Assembly (NCBI RefSeq): GCF_018873765.1
Contig: NC_057926.1
Coordinates: 51,265,043 to 51,329,042 of the forward strand
Origin: Telopea speciosissima
Taxonomy: Eukaryota; Streptophyta; Magnoliopsida; Proteales; Proteaceae
Reading direction: 5' to 3'
Length of the DNA: 64,000 nucleotides
The notes beneath the pieces are model-generated. The model did no database searches, had not been told where the DNA came from, and saw only the letters and a list, made by a program, of their open reading frames with translations. The translations under genes were made by a program, and so were the position numbers. How positions within the stretch are numbered: the stretch's first letter is position 1; the number at the start of each line of letters is the position of its first letter. This document shows, one piece after another, positions 45,301 to 57,117 of this stretch.

Positions 45301-46108
45301 ACTATAGAGAAAAGTTCCGTGGAACCAATTCAGGTTGCATTGCTTCTTGTACATCTTGGTTGATTCAATAATCTGATTGACCTAGGGGGTTGGCAGCTAG
45401 ATGGACTCTCGTAATATGCTTCTGTCTCTTTATTTATAAGGGAGCAGACATCAGGCTGCCTCTCTTATCTACAACATGGCACTATGTGGTGCTCCAAACT
45501 TGTTGTCCTTGTCATTTTGTAGTCGTGAGTTAATTTTCGGTTCTATCTGACATTTTCACATGTTGGAATGCCTTTAAAATTGAAAAAAGTCTATTCTTTT
45601 CAAGTACATGACCAAATTTGACACGTAGCCTGTCCAGATGATTCCTCATCAGCCCAATAGTCGGAGTCCATGTGGAAGAATGGTCAAGAGAGCCAGAAAG
45701 GCTTCAGGCTGTACCTCAACCAATGACCTTTTTCACATCAATAATTGTATCTTCTATTGCTCACTTTTATGGCTTGTGGCACTTGAACTAGTCATGAGAA
45801 TCCATCTGATGCTCGAATTTTCCTTGTATCTCATCTATCCTAAACTTCTTTTTCAGGTCATTGAACCCCGGGAAAGTCGGTGCATCACATTAACTCTTGA
45901 TTCTGTTTCACCCGGAAGTTCCTGTTCGGCTGATCTTGATAAGGAAAAGCAGTCTGCCATTATTAAGAGGGATAAGATGGCGATAGGTTCATTCACCTGG
46001 AAACTCAAATGGTTCTCTGAAGAGACCCTTCTCAAATTTGTCGCATTGCTGAAGGCCATGCATGCAGCAACAACCTTGTCTCCTTTCCCTGTAAGATATG
46101 CATCTTGA
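25893..46108 (+). CDS. Leucine-rich repeat protein, STK11-interacting-protein type, 11 exons
   Basis: Exons: 25893-26333, 26572-26829, 27984-28226, 28471-28620, 28758-30286, 39661-39734, 39872-39953, 40037-40162, 40324-40430, 43147-43307 and 45857-46108. The 3423 nt close in frame to give 1140 aa; all junctions are GT-AG and phases agree. Residues 1-147 are a conserved helical N-terminus. About 165-305 holds LRRs (VETLDLSRNRFAKV, LRYLDLGFNQLRTI, IEGLDLSYNIISNF, LQNLWLEGNPICC). About 365-870 is acidic and Ser-rich with a basic cluster (KRKFKRKPKRR, near 738) and a CLQCMRC motif near 854. The C-terminal 270 residues form a conserved region resembling the PH-like part of human STK11IP. Plant members are often labelled outer arm dynein light chain 1 from the LRRs alone; no function is established. 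Introns 5 and 9 carry old retroelements. Confidence 0.9.
27319..27363 (+). repeat. (CT)n microsatellite in intron 2 of the LRR gene
   Basis: About 44 bp of uninterrupted CT lies in the middle of the 1.15-kb intron 2 (26830-27983), far from both splice sites. The rest of this intron is AT-rich with no other feature seen. Confidence 0.85.
30440..30545. repeat. Dispersed GC-rich repeat fragment with palindrome
   Basis: The segment contains the palindrome gcctaagcgcttaggc and the text ccttgccgccttgacaacta, a motif style common to dispersed plant repeats. It lies at the start of intron 5. No boundaries or family could be set. Confidence 0.35.
31584..34353. mobile_element. Solo LTR, Ty3/Gypsy-like, inside the MULE-like element
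   Basis: It begins TGTTACATCC and ends GGGGTAGGACA, with a perfect 5-bp target duplication TATCT on both sides (31579-31583 and 34354-34358). It is about 2.77 kb, in the range of large plant chromovirus-type LTRs. A TATA-like cctatatataga (about 32150) and a downstream start-like region fit LTR promoter architecture. Diverged internal repeats (about 33230-33570, each with gtgtggccgatgg- and ctgtattcgccata-type text) lie in its middle. No internal coding domain or second LTR is present, so it is a solo LTR fossil. The perfect duplication suggests it is the youngest layer here. Confidence 0.75.
35616..35786. repeat. Two tandem copies of an 85-bp unit
   Basis: Units start at 35616 and 35701 with ggtgctg and share aacaggtag, cgatggcgctctgac, aagggcgata and gtgagggc. 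They lie within the MULE-like element, close to its right end. No coding meaning is apparent. Confidence 0.8.
38162..38328 (+). mobile_element. Au-type SINE, well preserved
   Basis: The tRNA-like head ggaccttggtgcaacggtaa with box B gggttcgagtc is followed by gcaaagcgggggtaaggctg and agtggcgggagcctc, ending near tacgcccttt. It is flanked by 21-bp duplications (38141-38161 and 38329-38349) that differ at one position, so the insertion is fairly young. It lies in intron 5 of the LRR gene, sense to it. Confidence 0.9.
40013..40036 (+). repeat. (TC)n tract acting as polypyrimidine tract of intron 7
   Basis: An unbroken TC microsatellite runs directly into the acceptor cag at 40034-40036 of an 83-bp intron (39954-40036). 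The simple repeat thus doubles as the splicing polypyrimidine tract. Confidence 0.8.
41033..42680 (-). mobile_element. 5'-truncated Copia element in intron 9
   Basis: The minus strand carries Copia reverse transcriptase and RNase H text (MKDLGALRYFLGIEV, GYPNADWAG, SSTEAEYRAM). This is followed by a polypurine tract (cttgaggggaag, complement of 41502-41513) and one LTR, about 41033-41501, starting TG and ending CA on either strand. A TATA-like motif lies within the LTR. The upstream half and the other LTR are absent. It is a fossil with several breaks, antisense to the LRR gene and unrelated in LTR sequence to the one in intron 5. 42680-43140 is unassigned. Confidence 0.75.
43436..44085. repeat. 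Direct duplication, period 359 bp, in intron 10
   Basis: Sequence from acctgtctgcttcttgtgca at 43436 recurs at 43795 and is nearly identical for about 285 bp, through agagtggttatttcatgctc and taatgagattatata. The copies differ at only a few positions, so the duplication is recent. No gene content. Confidence 0.9.
44625..44730 (-). mobile_element. Au-type SINE, 3' part
   Basis: Reverse-complement Au tail: gggtgtacccagggcacgag, ctcccgccactg and ggggagggtcataatgtatg, then ctgcttttgcagggaggctg. The tRNA-like head is missing. In intron 10 of the LRR gene. Confidence 0.75.
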
Positions 46109-48780
46109 GGTTCTTCTGTTTTTATTTTCCTTTTAGGTTTACATTCATTTCATTCATTTCCTCTGGGTTTTTTTTTGTAATGAGTCAGGTATCCCACACG
46201 CACCTCCCCCCACCCCCCCACCCCTTCTGCTTCCTTTCAATATTCTTTTATTTGTGTTCTTTAAGCAGTCATCGTGCCAAGTAACAATTGTACAGTTTAG
46301 AACAGAAAGAAAAAAAAATTCTAGTGAATGAAAAGTTTGCCTTTTGCCTTTCCTCCACTTGCAAGTGTGACCACACCTTGATTTATCAAGGGTTTGGACT
46401 TTGGATAATGGTTCTTGCTTCAAATGTTTCCGTAAAGCGCAGCAAAAACTGTTTATATTAGCGAAGGAGAAAAAGATTTTTGTTGAGTGTTAACTCTCAG
46501 TACTTAGCTTATTGTAGTTTTGTGCGGCAAAAACTATTCTACAGGAAAGTGAAATTTGGGGAATTGACTGGCACTACATGGCATATGAAGGTGGAACTTG
46601 TGGTGAGTCTGGTGACACCTTAGCTGCTATTTTCTTCTTCAAATTTGATGTGAGATTCATATCTTGGTTTATCAGAACTAGAGAGTATTTGTATACAGTG
46701 CTAAAAAACTGAATATGAAGGTGACCAATGAAATTATATAAATTTCGAGTTATCAAAAGAACATATGAGAATGGAAAAAGATCCATGTATAAATTCCGAA
46801 TTTCCAAACTACTAAGTAATTATATCTTTAGATGTAAATTTTATTTTATAAGTGATTTGATTGGAAAATAAAATTTATCAATTATATTTGAAATATTTTG
46901 AATTTAATTATATAATCATGCAAGATAATGATTTATAAAAATTTTACTTCAGAAAACTGTATTTCTTTCAGCTATTGAAATTCCAAATACAAGTAATCTA
47001 AATCTCCTGAAAGTAAAGTTATGTTTGATATTCACTCTTAAAATGTATTACGGATCTAATATGCATTCTGCAGCGATAAAATGTTGTTTGTTATACGTTC
47101 TCATTCTGAATTCCTAGAATGGGATAAGAGTGAACCTCAAATTAGGGTAGGGTGGGGGGGGAGAAGAGGAAATGAAAAACACAGATTTCAATCTTAGCTG
47201 TAGAAGGATCATTATCTACTCCACTTCTCGGGCAGGTTTGTTTCCCCAAGTTCCTCAAATGAGGGGAAATGACCATTTTACCCTTATTTGACCACACTGT
47301 CCAGGTGGGTTCACCCCCCGCCCCCTTTATTAGAAGCACTTGGGGAAATTTTTTTTTTTTTTATGTAAAGGAAGCACTTTGAGAAATGGAGCGGGCAAAA
47401 AATGGACCAAATAATTTTCCGCTGTAGAACCTCCTCACATTCCTCATATTGTACAATCAAATCAGTTCCTTTTGCATTGTAGCTAGGTAGACTAGAAGCC
47501 AGGTAAGTTTCTTGTTTATCCTAAAAAATAAACGGGAGCATATGAGGACCATAGGTTGCGCCCAAACACATGGGGCGGGATGGAGTGATCATTTGGAAGA
47601 TGATGGATGAGATCGTGGAGGAGTAAGAAAAGAGCCAAAGACACATGACGGAGTTTCAAGGTCAGTGATTGGGTCAATGGATCCCCGGCAACCCTACCCT
47701 TTCTGCCGCAAATGTCGTTTGGTTCTCTAGCTCTCAAGCGTAAATTGCTCCAGGTAAACCGCTATCAATCAACTACTACGAATTATGAGAAATTGACAAT
47801 GGCATTCATGACTCATGAGTTATTGAGCTGATCAGCAGATGGGTAATGACTTTTCTCTTGCTCATACTCCTTCGATTGTTTTGATTTTTTTTTTTATCTC
47901 AGTTTTTTCTCTAAGTTACACCCTTACCCCCTCTTAGACTGTTTAAAAAAAAAATGGAATACCCTTCCCTTTAAACTCCCATATTGTACATAGGATAAAT
48001 GGGTAAAGAGGGTAAAACTATAATATATCTTGATTTATCTAAAATTTTAATCGGAAAAGGGTTTGTTGTCAAGCTACGTGGCCTTTGCATCAACGCGGGG
48101 TCAATGAGGAGGTGCACAGGGGCATCCAACAAAAAGGGTGGAGCGATCATTTAGTCCTTTGCGTTTGAAGTGTGAACGTAGGAGAACGTTGTCGGGCATC
48201 ATCTTTTTTTGTCCTTTTTAAATATTTATGGCTTTTTATAGTTATTCCATTCTATAAAACTATTATTCGTTTTGTTTTCATTTACTAAGTTGTACAAAAC
48301 GTTTTTACATCTCTCCTTAATCTCCTAATCATTGTTTACCAAAAATAAAAAAACTCTTCATCATTTATTAATACATTGCATTTTTTTTTGGGTAGAAATT
48401 AATACATTAAATTTGATATAATTGAATTTGTACCTTTTATTTTCCTCATTTTAGCTAGTTTATGGATATTTGTTGCCCGGGCCTTTGTGCCTAATTTGTT
48501 ATAGGAGTCCTTTTATTTTTTAGTCATTGTTTTTCATACTACATTCTTTGTTCCATTTCTGGCAATCTATATTTTAAATCCTCATCATCCTTAGTTCTTT
48601 ACCAAAAATTTAGAGCTATAATTTTTAGTCATAGTGGCTAATCGAACTTATCTTCCTACCACTAAGTTTCCCTAAATGAATGTTGCTTTCCATTAGGTTT
48701 GCCTAGAACCTTTTTTACTATATTTTTTATATAATTAATGATCTTGTTCAACATTATATTAATTTTTTTTTATCTAAGTC
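46109..48780. other. Intergenic, no gene recognised
   Basis: This interval follows the LRR gene stop. It is AT-rich with homopolymer runs (C-rich near 46207, G-rich near 47150, T-rich near 47350) and short frames that lack protein-like composition. A GC-richer patch at about 47540-47740 did not match any family I know. Confidence 0.4.
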
Positions 48781-48789
48781 CCCTTCTAC

Positions 48790-49680
48790 TAATTTATAAA
48801 TAAAAGTCTTCAGAATTTTCTCTTTTTTAGTCCCACCATCTTATCCTAGGGCAAGTAATATTATATATGATTATTAATCTATGTTACGTAATTAAGATCT
48901 TCTCTGATATATAACCATACATTCTTATATGTTAACCTATCAACACTTCTACTTTGAAAGAAGTCTATTCAGGCACAATTATGCTCACTTTTCAAAGTTA
49001 CTAAATCTTCTTGTCTCTGTTTAAAGTATGTATTTATTGTTGATAAATGGCAAGTCACAACAAAATCTAAAACTGAAATCTCTTTCATATTCCTCTATCT
49101 ACAATTATATCCACCATTAATTCTTTCAAATCATCTATCATTTCTTCCAATATGTCTATTTACATCTCCTCCTATAATAGTCTTTTCTGTCTAATTAATT
49201 TCTTGAATTTATCTATTCATGTGTTCTCAAATGATTTCTTAGTATTTTCATCTAATCCTATATGGGGTGCATAAGTATTATTTAAGGTGAATACCTATTT
49301 TTCTAGCATAAGTTTGATGGATATTATCATATCACTAATTCTTTTAACATTTACAACACATTTTTTTAAAATATTTACTTACTACTATTTCCATATCATT
49401 TCTATTATTTTTACCCCTAGTATATTAAAGTAGTCATTTAATTCCTTATATTTTTACCTTTGTACGTAGTTTTTTACTCTCTCAAGTAGTTATTTGTATA
49501 CAAGTTATTTTAATTCTTCTTCTTTATCTAATTATATCTATCAGTTCTAAATTATTTCCCGTTAAGGTTCATATGTTTCAAGATAGTAACCTAATCCTAT
49601 GCTTTTAGATTAGTGTCTTTACCCACACTCTTCCATGATACGAGAGCCTTTTACTCGCTTCTCACTTAAATTGTGCATCT
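48790..49680 (-). mobile_element. Very old RTE-type LINE endonuclease fragment
   Basis: Read on the minus strand, pieces such as AYAPHIGLDENTKKSFENT and, further on, IHTLNRDKKI followed by a TLKS-like stretch resemble the AP endonuclease of plant RTE LINEs (usual pattern AYAPQVGLDE ... TYFRKREEHLVTFKSG). Stops are dense. Only the order of motifs supports the call. Confidence 0.45.
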
Positions 49681-49824
49681 TTTATAAAGCTGTCCTAGCT
49701 AACTTCATACTCACTATCTACTATAATCGGAACATAGACAACAGGTCTCTTTCAAGAAACACATTAGTATAAGTTCATAACATAAAATTCTAAATTAAGG
49801 TTTTATTAAAATATGGAAAAAGGA

Positions 49825-49993
49825 ACACCACCACCCTGTTGCATAGCATGATGTGTACCTGTGTCAAGACATAGTCATGTGGAAAATGACCAACACACCC
49901 TTGATCCTTTCCACTTGAAAGTGATGCACCATTTATTTCACGCTCGATTGTGTTTGGACACAGGTACACACTGCATTGCACGACCAGGTGGCA
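49825..49993. mobile_element. Short MITE near the LC8 gene
   Basis: The ends pair in inverted orientation over about 40 bp: ccctgttgcatagcatgatg and tgtacctgtgtc on the left, gacacaggtaca and cactgcattgcacgaccagg on the right. About 170 bp, non-coding, roughly 340 bp upstream of the LC8 start. Confidence 0.6.
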
Positions 49994-50276
49994 TTGTTTC
50001 GTCCTTTAAACTTTTACCAGGCTCGTCAACTATCCTTCTCTTGACTCAAAATGGTATTTGGCTGGCACACCGACTCTTTGTTTGTTGTGATTTTTCTATA
50101 AATAAAAAAAATCAGATCACAAAAAAATCCCTTTAGTCCAACTCCCAACGGCCCTCATTCGCACGCAAACATACGAAAAAGAAGGAACATAAAGAAGGGA
50201 ATTTTGCCTGCCCAGTTGGGTCCTCTCTCTCTTGCTTCCTCCTTTTCTGGGTTTTCTGGGTTCTTCCTACAAACAA

Positions 50277-50332
50277 ATGGAAGGCAAATAGATGGGGGAG
50301 AAGAGAAACTTGAGATTGAAATGAGAGACTGA
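50277..50332 (+). promoter_or_regulatory. Three consecutive tiny uORFs before the LC8 start
   Basis: ATG-initiated frames at 50277-50291 (MEGK), 50292-50324 (MGEKRNLRLK) and 50321-50332 (MRD) lie head to tail and end one base before the main ATG at 50334. If the transcript begins upstream of 50277, ribosomes meet three starts before the real one, which would favour leaky scanning or reinitiation. Confidence 0.45.
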
Positions 50333-50333
50333 A

Positions 50334-53300
50334 ATGGAGGGAGCAGAGGAAGAGTTGGAGAGAAGAAGCAGATTCTTGAGTAGTCTCATACAGAAGAAGA
50401 AAACGATCGAACAGCAAGAACAGCATGAGCAACTCAACGTTCGAGTCAGGGCCGCTGACATGCCCGTCGCCTTACAACACCGTGCGTTCCGATGTGCCAG
50501 AGACTCCCTCGACTCCATGCCCAAAAAACTCGACAGTAAACGCCTAGCACTTGCTCTTAAGAAGGTGATATAAAGGATTTAAACTCTCTAATTCTCTATA
50601 CTCTTCATCTTCCCTATGTTGTTTGTGTTCTGTGAGTGTTGGAGAGTGGTTTTTTACTTCTTAGTATAAGTCTCAACACTTTAGGTTTCAAATGGGTTTC
50701 TCTATTCATTACTGTTTTTGTCATATAAGTCTCAACACTTTAGGTTTCAAATGGGTTTTTCTATTCATTACTGTTTTTGTCATTTGATGGGTATCATGAA
50801 TGAATTAGAGTCATCAAACATATGGAAGTAAACTTAATCAAGGGACTATTGTTACTCTGTAGAATGTTCAGTAAAAAATGCAACTTGATTATGAGGTTGT
50901 AAATGAATCCAAACAACGAGAACAAACAAATTTTTCCATTGTTTCGAAATCTTTTGGTGCAGGGTTCCTGGTCATGCAGTATTAAAGTTTGAGATTCAGT
51001 TTGGGCGGCATTGAATGTTATTCTAACCAACGTTTTTTGCTAGTAATGTGCTAATGCTTCACTAGTATAACCCCTGAATATACATTGCTTGGCATTAGAT
51101 TGTGTTGATTATGGTTTAAGTGATAATAGTCTTCGCTAGAAAAGCTGAGATGGGCCAAACTCATGAAATCCATTTGGATCTAATATGCAATGGAAATCCC
51201 ATGTGATTTTTGGGATTTGAAAATAACATGCATTTGTACATAGTGGTTCTCATGGACCTGTAAAGGGGTGTTTCTGAGGTTCAGGAACTATTTATAAAGC
51301 TTGTGTTCCTTACATGTGTCCCTTTTGCATAAGCACCAACATCTGTTTGTTTTTTTTTTTGGATCCTTATTTTATCATTCTCCTGTGTGACTCATTTATT
51401 AACTGTAATTATAATTGATGTATTACTGTTGCAATCGAGGCCATTCACTTGCCTACTTGTCAATCTTCATTTTTTTGGTTGGAGTGACTTCAGTAATTTT
51501 AATTGAATCTCACACTCAAGCCTATGTTCCAGTATTTTTTAAGACTCTTCCATCAAGCTTTGTTCCTTTATTAGCATTCTTTTTTCTATCTTGATTTAGC
51601 TGATCCAATCATCAAAATCAATAAAAAGGCATTGGGGACCAAGATCCAAATGGATCAATCTTGTTGGGAGGTACTGCCCAAGGAAATGAAAAGGTTACTT
51701 TCGGATCACAGATAATAAATAAACTAGAAACCAAATAAAATCGTATATTGAAACGGCTTCTGGCATCATCGCGGAGATTACGATGAACTTTGATGAATAA
51801 AACAAGAATTGGTAGAAATTCTATTAGGTGAAGCAAGTCAAACCTATTTTCATACTAAATGTTTAGTCCAATCATAAACAGTCGTCGTGTATTTTCAGTA
51901 TTATCAAGTCTTGCCCCTTTGATGAAATACTTAAGAATCATGCTACGATAAAAATTTTGCTTAAAGTGCCGAATCTCTTTTCCACATGTGAATATAAAGG
52001 AGCAGGAGATTCATGAGGAAACTGTTTTCACCTCTTTGATCACACATCAGAGGTATGGGCTCCCACCTTACAACTAATGGGTATGTCAAAGAGGTAAATC
52101 TATTGCTGCCTGGTTAGCATACTGACACTTTTGTAGCTATTTAGGGCCTTATCACGGTGGCTGTTTTATGGTATCTTAATGGTGAGTAAACTGTCCATCA
52201 CCTCTTCATTCATTGTGATCATGCATGCATCACAGCTATGGGTTGCCACTTCATAATTAACGGGTTGTGTCTTGAGTTATGCCGAAGGAGGTAAACTCTT
52301 GCTGGCTGGTTGTCAAACTGAGGCTTTTAGAGCTATGGGTAGGATCTAGAATGATTTCAAGCCTCAACCTGGTGCCTGTTCCATTGTCTATTTGATGGGG
52401 GGAGAAACCACAGATATTTTAAGTGTTTTAACAAGATATCATATAAATAGGAAACTGGATTAAAAACTTAAAATTTTTGGGCTGCTAATTTTATAGAGTT
52501 TATAGATAAAGAAATAGCTGATAGGATTGGCAATAATTTTTGGTTGTGGCTTCTCGCATTGATCTTGTATGGCTTGCAGCTTGTATGGTACGGTACAGCA
52601 AGCTTCTTATTATTTTTTGCTATTCTTAAATAAAATTTACTATCAAAAAATGAAAGAAAAGGTACAATTTTGCTGGATTCACCTTTAAAGTTAAAGATGG
52701 AAGCTGTTTTTATAGCTGGTGATAGGTTCATAGACTCATGTGGGGGGAGAAACAAGTATTTTCGTTGCCATGGGAGGACTAAAATCTTTAATTTCTCTTC
52801 ATAACCAAGTAAAAGTTTTTCAATTCTTTCACGATCTGCATACTGAAATTTCCAAAACTTCATAAATCTGGAAAAATTTTCCATTCAAATCTGAAATTTC
52901 ATTTAGATACTCTATAACTTCCTAATCTGTTTCAGAAATTTGTCAAATTTGAGTTTCTTTTCAAGTACTTCAACCCTAATAAACACGACATCTGGTGCTC
53001 CCTGCTTATGAAAATTCCAGAGATCTCCTGTATTCCATCGCTGGAAATATTTTGTCTCTAAGTAGTTTACTGTAACACATGTGGGTCATGATCCACTAGT
53101 TTTGTCTTACACTCTCTGCTTTACACATTTGGTTGGCTTTTGCTAATTGAGAGGATTCATGCAGCGATGTGTCTTTGGTCGTCAAAGGAACTCTGTAGTG
53201 GATTCAAAGTAGTTAATTTATATGGAATGCTAACAACTAGACTGTGAAAGTAGCTTTTGATTGACATAGGATTGGTGTAAATGGTTACTAAAAAGTTCAT

Positions 53301-54802
53301 TTGTCCCTTGTAATATTGATGAGGTTGCAAAACAATAGTTGTACCATTTATATTAGAAGCTATCATTAGATAACAATAGCACTGCGTTTCTTGTTGTTCA
53401 TAAAATAAAGACTACTATTACAATTGTTTCTCTGAGGATGGCTATTATGAGCACCAAACAGGGGATGATAAGAAATAGATTTTCCTAACCAAATACAAAG
53501 ATCGGGCTTGTCTAAGTAACTTGTATATTACTTCTGGAACATCTTCGCATCCAGATTGCAGGTTACTTTTAATAGGTCTTTGTGCATTGAAGAATACTCC
53601 TTTGCCAAATTTCCTAACAATGGTTTAGGGTGTGGTATGTTCACACAGGTTGCTGCCTAGCTATGGTATATGATGCAGTCTTATGAAGAGGCAAGAATAC
53701 CTCTAAATTTGTCTTTTAGTTTGATAACAATATTGTGAAGTTTCTCCTCTGTACCATCCAACTGAGATTATTTCAAGACCATGCATCTTTAAGTAATTCT
53801 ATTTTGGCAAGCAATCCACGAACAAGATTTAAGTAGCCTTTATTCTTAATCTTCATATGTAAGTTGAGTTTGAAATGGAAATGATGAGCTCTTAAAAGAG
53901 TTTCCCTTTCTATATATGCATGTGTCCTTGTTTTGATCTCCAAAAGACTATGGTTGATGAATTCTTCCAGATCTCTTGCAGAGTTCAGCACACAGATTTT
54001 CTTTTAACTTTGACTGAAATGTTCTCTTTATTAGGAATATCTGTTGGAATTATTCTTTGTACTTTGCATATGTCCTTTTTAATCATCAGAATTATTCTTT
54101 AATTTTATTTAATATCATCAAGGAAGAGGTACTTGCAAAATGAATGCATTTGCTTAGGCTTGTCGGTTGCTCCTGAATGAAGTCATTTCATTTTTAATTT
54201 TCTCAGCATTTTTGCTCATAGGATGTTGGTTTGAGATGGAGTCTTGTGGAGTCACTCTGGTTATGGATAAACAGAGAAATAATAACAAATTAGGTTTTCC
54301 GGGAAATGAAACCATTTCTAATTGTTTTTTCATATTTGGGAGATGAATGGAGATGAAACCTTATCCAGTGAACACCACATGAATTCCAAATGAAATGATT
54401 TCATTCAGGAGGCAACCAAGCTTACCCTTATGAAGGTTTCCTCTCCTTTTATATAGAGGATATTATTAGATTAGCTTACATACTTGAGGTAGATAACAAT
54501 AGAAGAACGAAAAATGGCATTTGTTTGGTCGCAAGCCAAGTATATTTGCACCACCATCTCCTAGACCTGTAGGCACTCTGTTCATCTGTTATCATCTTAG
54601 CACTTGTGTACAAACAGTTTTAATTGATTTTCTTTTGGTTTTTTAGGAATTTGACACATCATATGGTCCAGCCTGGCACTGCATTGTCGGAACAAGTTTT
54701 GGCTCATATGTTACCCATTCCCAAGGAGGTTTCTTGTACTTCAACATTGACAAAGTTTACATCCTACTATTCAAGACTGCTGTTGAGCCCCTGGGTCATT
54801 GA
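50334..54802 (+). CDS. Dynein light chain, LC8-type
   Basis: Two exons, 50334-50564 and 54647-54802, joined in phase 0, encode 128 aa. The first 35 residues are a charged extension ([20 protein letters not shown]). The LC8 fold follows: [20 protein letters not shown], then LALALKK joined to [20 protein letters not shown], then YVTH and [19 protein letters not shown]. The EFDxxYxPxWHCIVGxxFGSYVTH block is the family hallmark. LC8 is a dimeric hub protein that binds short linear motifs. Land plants keep it although flowering plants lack dynein motors, so the role here is probably not motor-related. The donor gtgata is weak, but the frame join and homology are decisive. The 4.1-kb intron holds only AT-rich sequence and two small duplications. 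Confidence 0.92.
50666..50783. repeat. Two tandem copies of a 59-bp unit in the LC8 intron
   Basis: ataagtctcaacactttagg recurs at 50666 and 50725, with the following caaatgggttt and ctattcattactg also repeated. Near identity implies a recent slip or duplication. Confidence 0.9.
52020..52335. repeat. Diverged duplication of about 180 bp in the LC8 intron
   Basis: 52020-52160 and 52196-52335 share an ordered series of motifs (cacctcttt, atcacacatcagaggtatgg versus gcatcacagctatgggttg, gaggtaaa-ctcttgctg, ggttgtcaaactgaggctttt). Much older than the 59-bp duplication. Non-coding. Confidence 0.5.
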
Positions 54803-57110
54803 CAATGATCATGATTTGAGTTTTACAAGCATTTGTGTCAGTTCCATGGTATTCAGGAAATATAAATTTACAAATTTTATTTGTAATGTAAATTTATAAA
54901 GACCATGTATCATTCCTTTCATATGTTTTACTCTCTCTGGTTATGTCTAGAATGAAGACTCTGGGACATGCAAATACAAGGAACCCATTTTGTGCTTTCT
55001 ACTACCTGTATTGAACAGGCCTTTTCCTAATGGCCTATTGTTGTTTACATTGTCTCCATTCCTATTTTAGACCATTGGTGACTGAGACTATATGCTTCAA
55101 AATCTGAAGTTTATACTGCATCTATCCATAGCTTACTATACTACTGTCCGGAAACCTTCCCTTCTCTGTGACACATTCATGAGTATCCATTAGATACTAG
55201 TAGACATGTTCGTTGGTTTGTGAATATATGCATATTTGATTACTACATTAGTAAGTTTTGTGTTAGTTACACAATTATTGTTAGTAATGATTAGAAATGT
55301 TCTGATTTTATTTTAAACATTTTCATTGATTTTTTGTTTTCTGTTTTTGTTCCATTGCCCTTACCTATACTTCCATTCAGAAGGAGCCTCAGCAGTCCAA
55401 AGATAGAGGATTCAATCTTCTAGATCAATATGTTGGGCTGGAAAGCTTATTTTAGCCAATCCTTGTTTGCACTTTGCACTGATTTTACTTTATATGGATT
55501 GGGAAAGTTGAATCACATATAATTTGTAGGCAAACTTACACCTGAAAGTCAAGGTTTACCCTTTTATCTAGGTGGTAGTCTGCTGAGGGTAGACTATTAG
55601 CTGCAGGTAAACACCTTAGAATCATCACAATAGAGAATCCTCTATATTTGTCACTGGTCAAATTTTTTTTTTCTTAGGTACTTTCAGGTTCTTTTTCAAA
55701 TGTGATCCTCGTGATGTATTTGATTGTTTCCTTTGTTTTTCAACAATTCAACTGTTGACTTTTACAAATTGGGTCAAATTTGAAAAGGAAATATAGGAAA
55801 GAAGAGAGAAAAAAAGAGTACCTCCGCAACGCGAAAAAGTTCCTCTACTGTAATGTTTGGATTAGGGGATGGTTACTGCCTAATGACCTGTATGTTTAAT
55901 GTCACAGATATGATTCTGTCTTACTAATCTTTTTCCTTGATCTATTACAATTAGGTTGTGACATGCCTTATAACTTTGGATCCAAATGAATTCCAATCAT
56001 AGAGAAGATCTGAGTTTGGTTGGATGAATCTATCTCCTGCCTGATAAAAGTTTTTTTGATACTTAAATTTTTTGGACAATTTCCTGACAGAATTTGCCAT
56101 ACAGGAAAATATATTTCAAAAATGGTTGAAAAATCAATATTCCAAAAGGATTTAATACAAAGGGTATGCATGGTTAAAGGTATCGGTACCGGTGGCCATA
56201 TCAATCATCGCCGATACTGTTACCAATAAGATATATCAAGCCATATTGGCCTGTATTGTGTATAAACTAAAATATAAAGTATTTTTTTATCAAAACTCCC
56301 AACTCGTACCGGTTTATGTATCGGTGATACCAATACATATATGAAATCGATATGATACCAATAACTTGATCCATGAGGTAGGAAATGAAAGTACAATTAT
56401 TGAGCTAGACATGAAATTCACAAATGGAGAATTCTAAAAATTCATATAACTAGCAAATGTATGTGGTTGGATTCCTTCTCAGTTCTTTAAAGCTTTGTCT
56501 ATGTTGCAACAAAAAGGTAAAACAAAAGTAAAATAGAGATTTTTTTTCCAACTACCAACCAAACTAGAAGATTGTAAGCATATAGGAGATATAGGAATAG
56601 GAACATGAAGTGTGTGAAGGTGTAGACCAACGAGGTAGGTAGCTAGATAGGGGTCCATGCGTAGGTTTAAGGTTAAACAAAAGCAAAATAGAAAAATTTT
56701 TATTACCCAAAAATAATTGTGTGGTTCACTCAACAACTTATTGAATATGGGTAACCCACTCCCCCACTCCAACACCCCACTTCCCTAAAAAAATACCGAA
56801 TATAATAACTAAAGTTTTTATAACTTGTCGACTTATATGTTAGTAGAAGAGTATGACAATGTAGAAATCCTCAACCATCATCTAAAATATAGTTATTTTC
56901 TCTTATGCTATTATGCTATATGTCTTTTCCTCAAATCTTTCTATAGTTGATATTTTTTTTCATCATTTCATCCAACCAAAGGGAATCTAAAGGTTCTTTT
57001 TGTTAGAAAGTGAAACAAGTGGACTAACAAAAAATAAAGAAAAATCAATAAAGTTTCCATTCTACTTCTCACTTAATAGTGGTGAAACTCGAGGAGTGCG
57101 AGCTATCACA
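54803..57110. other. Intergenic, no gene recognised
   Basis: AT-rich DNA following the LC8 gene. Around 56165-56360 is a block with ggtatcggtaccggtggcc and repeated ggtgatacc- and gatatgatacc-type words, resembling a dispersed plant repeat of unknown family. Nothing else was identified. Confidence 0.4.
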
Positions 57111-57117
57111 TAGTGAA

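Noticed and set aside
25893-54802. Functional dynein cluster of the LRR gene and the LC8 gene
   Set aside because: The dynein light chain 1 label on plant LRR proteins comes from LRR similarity only; flowering plants lack dynein motors and nothing else links the two genes.
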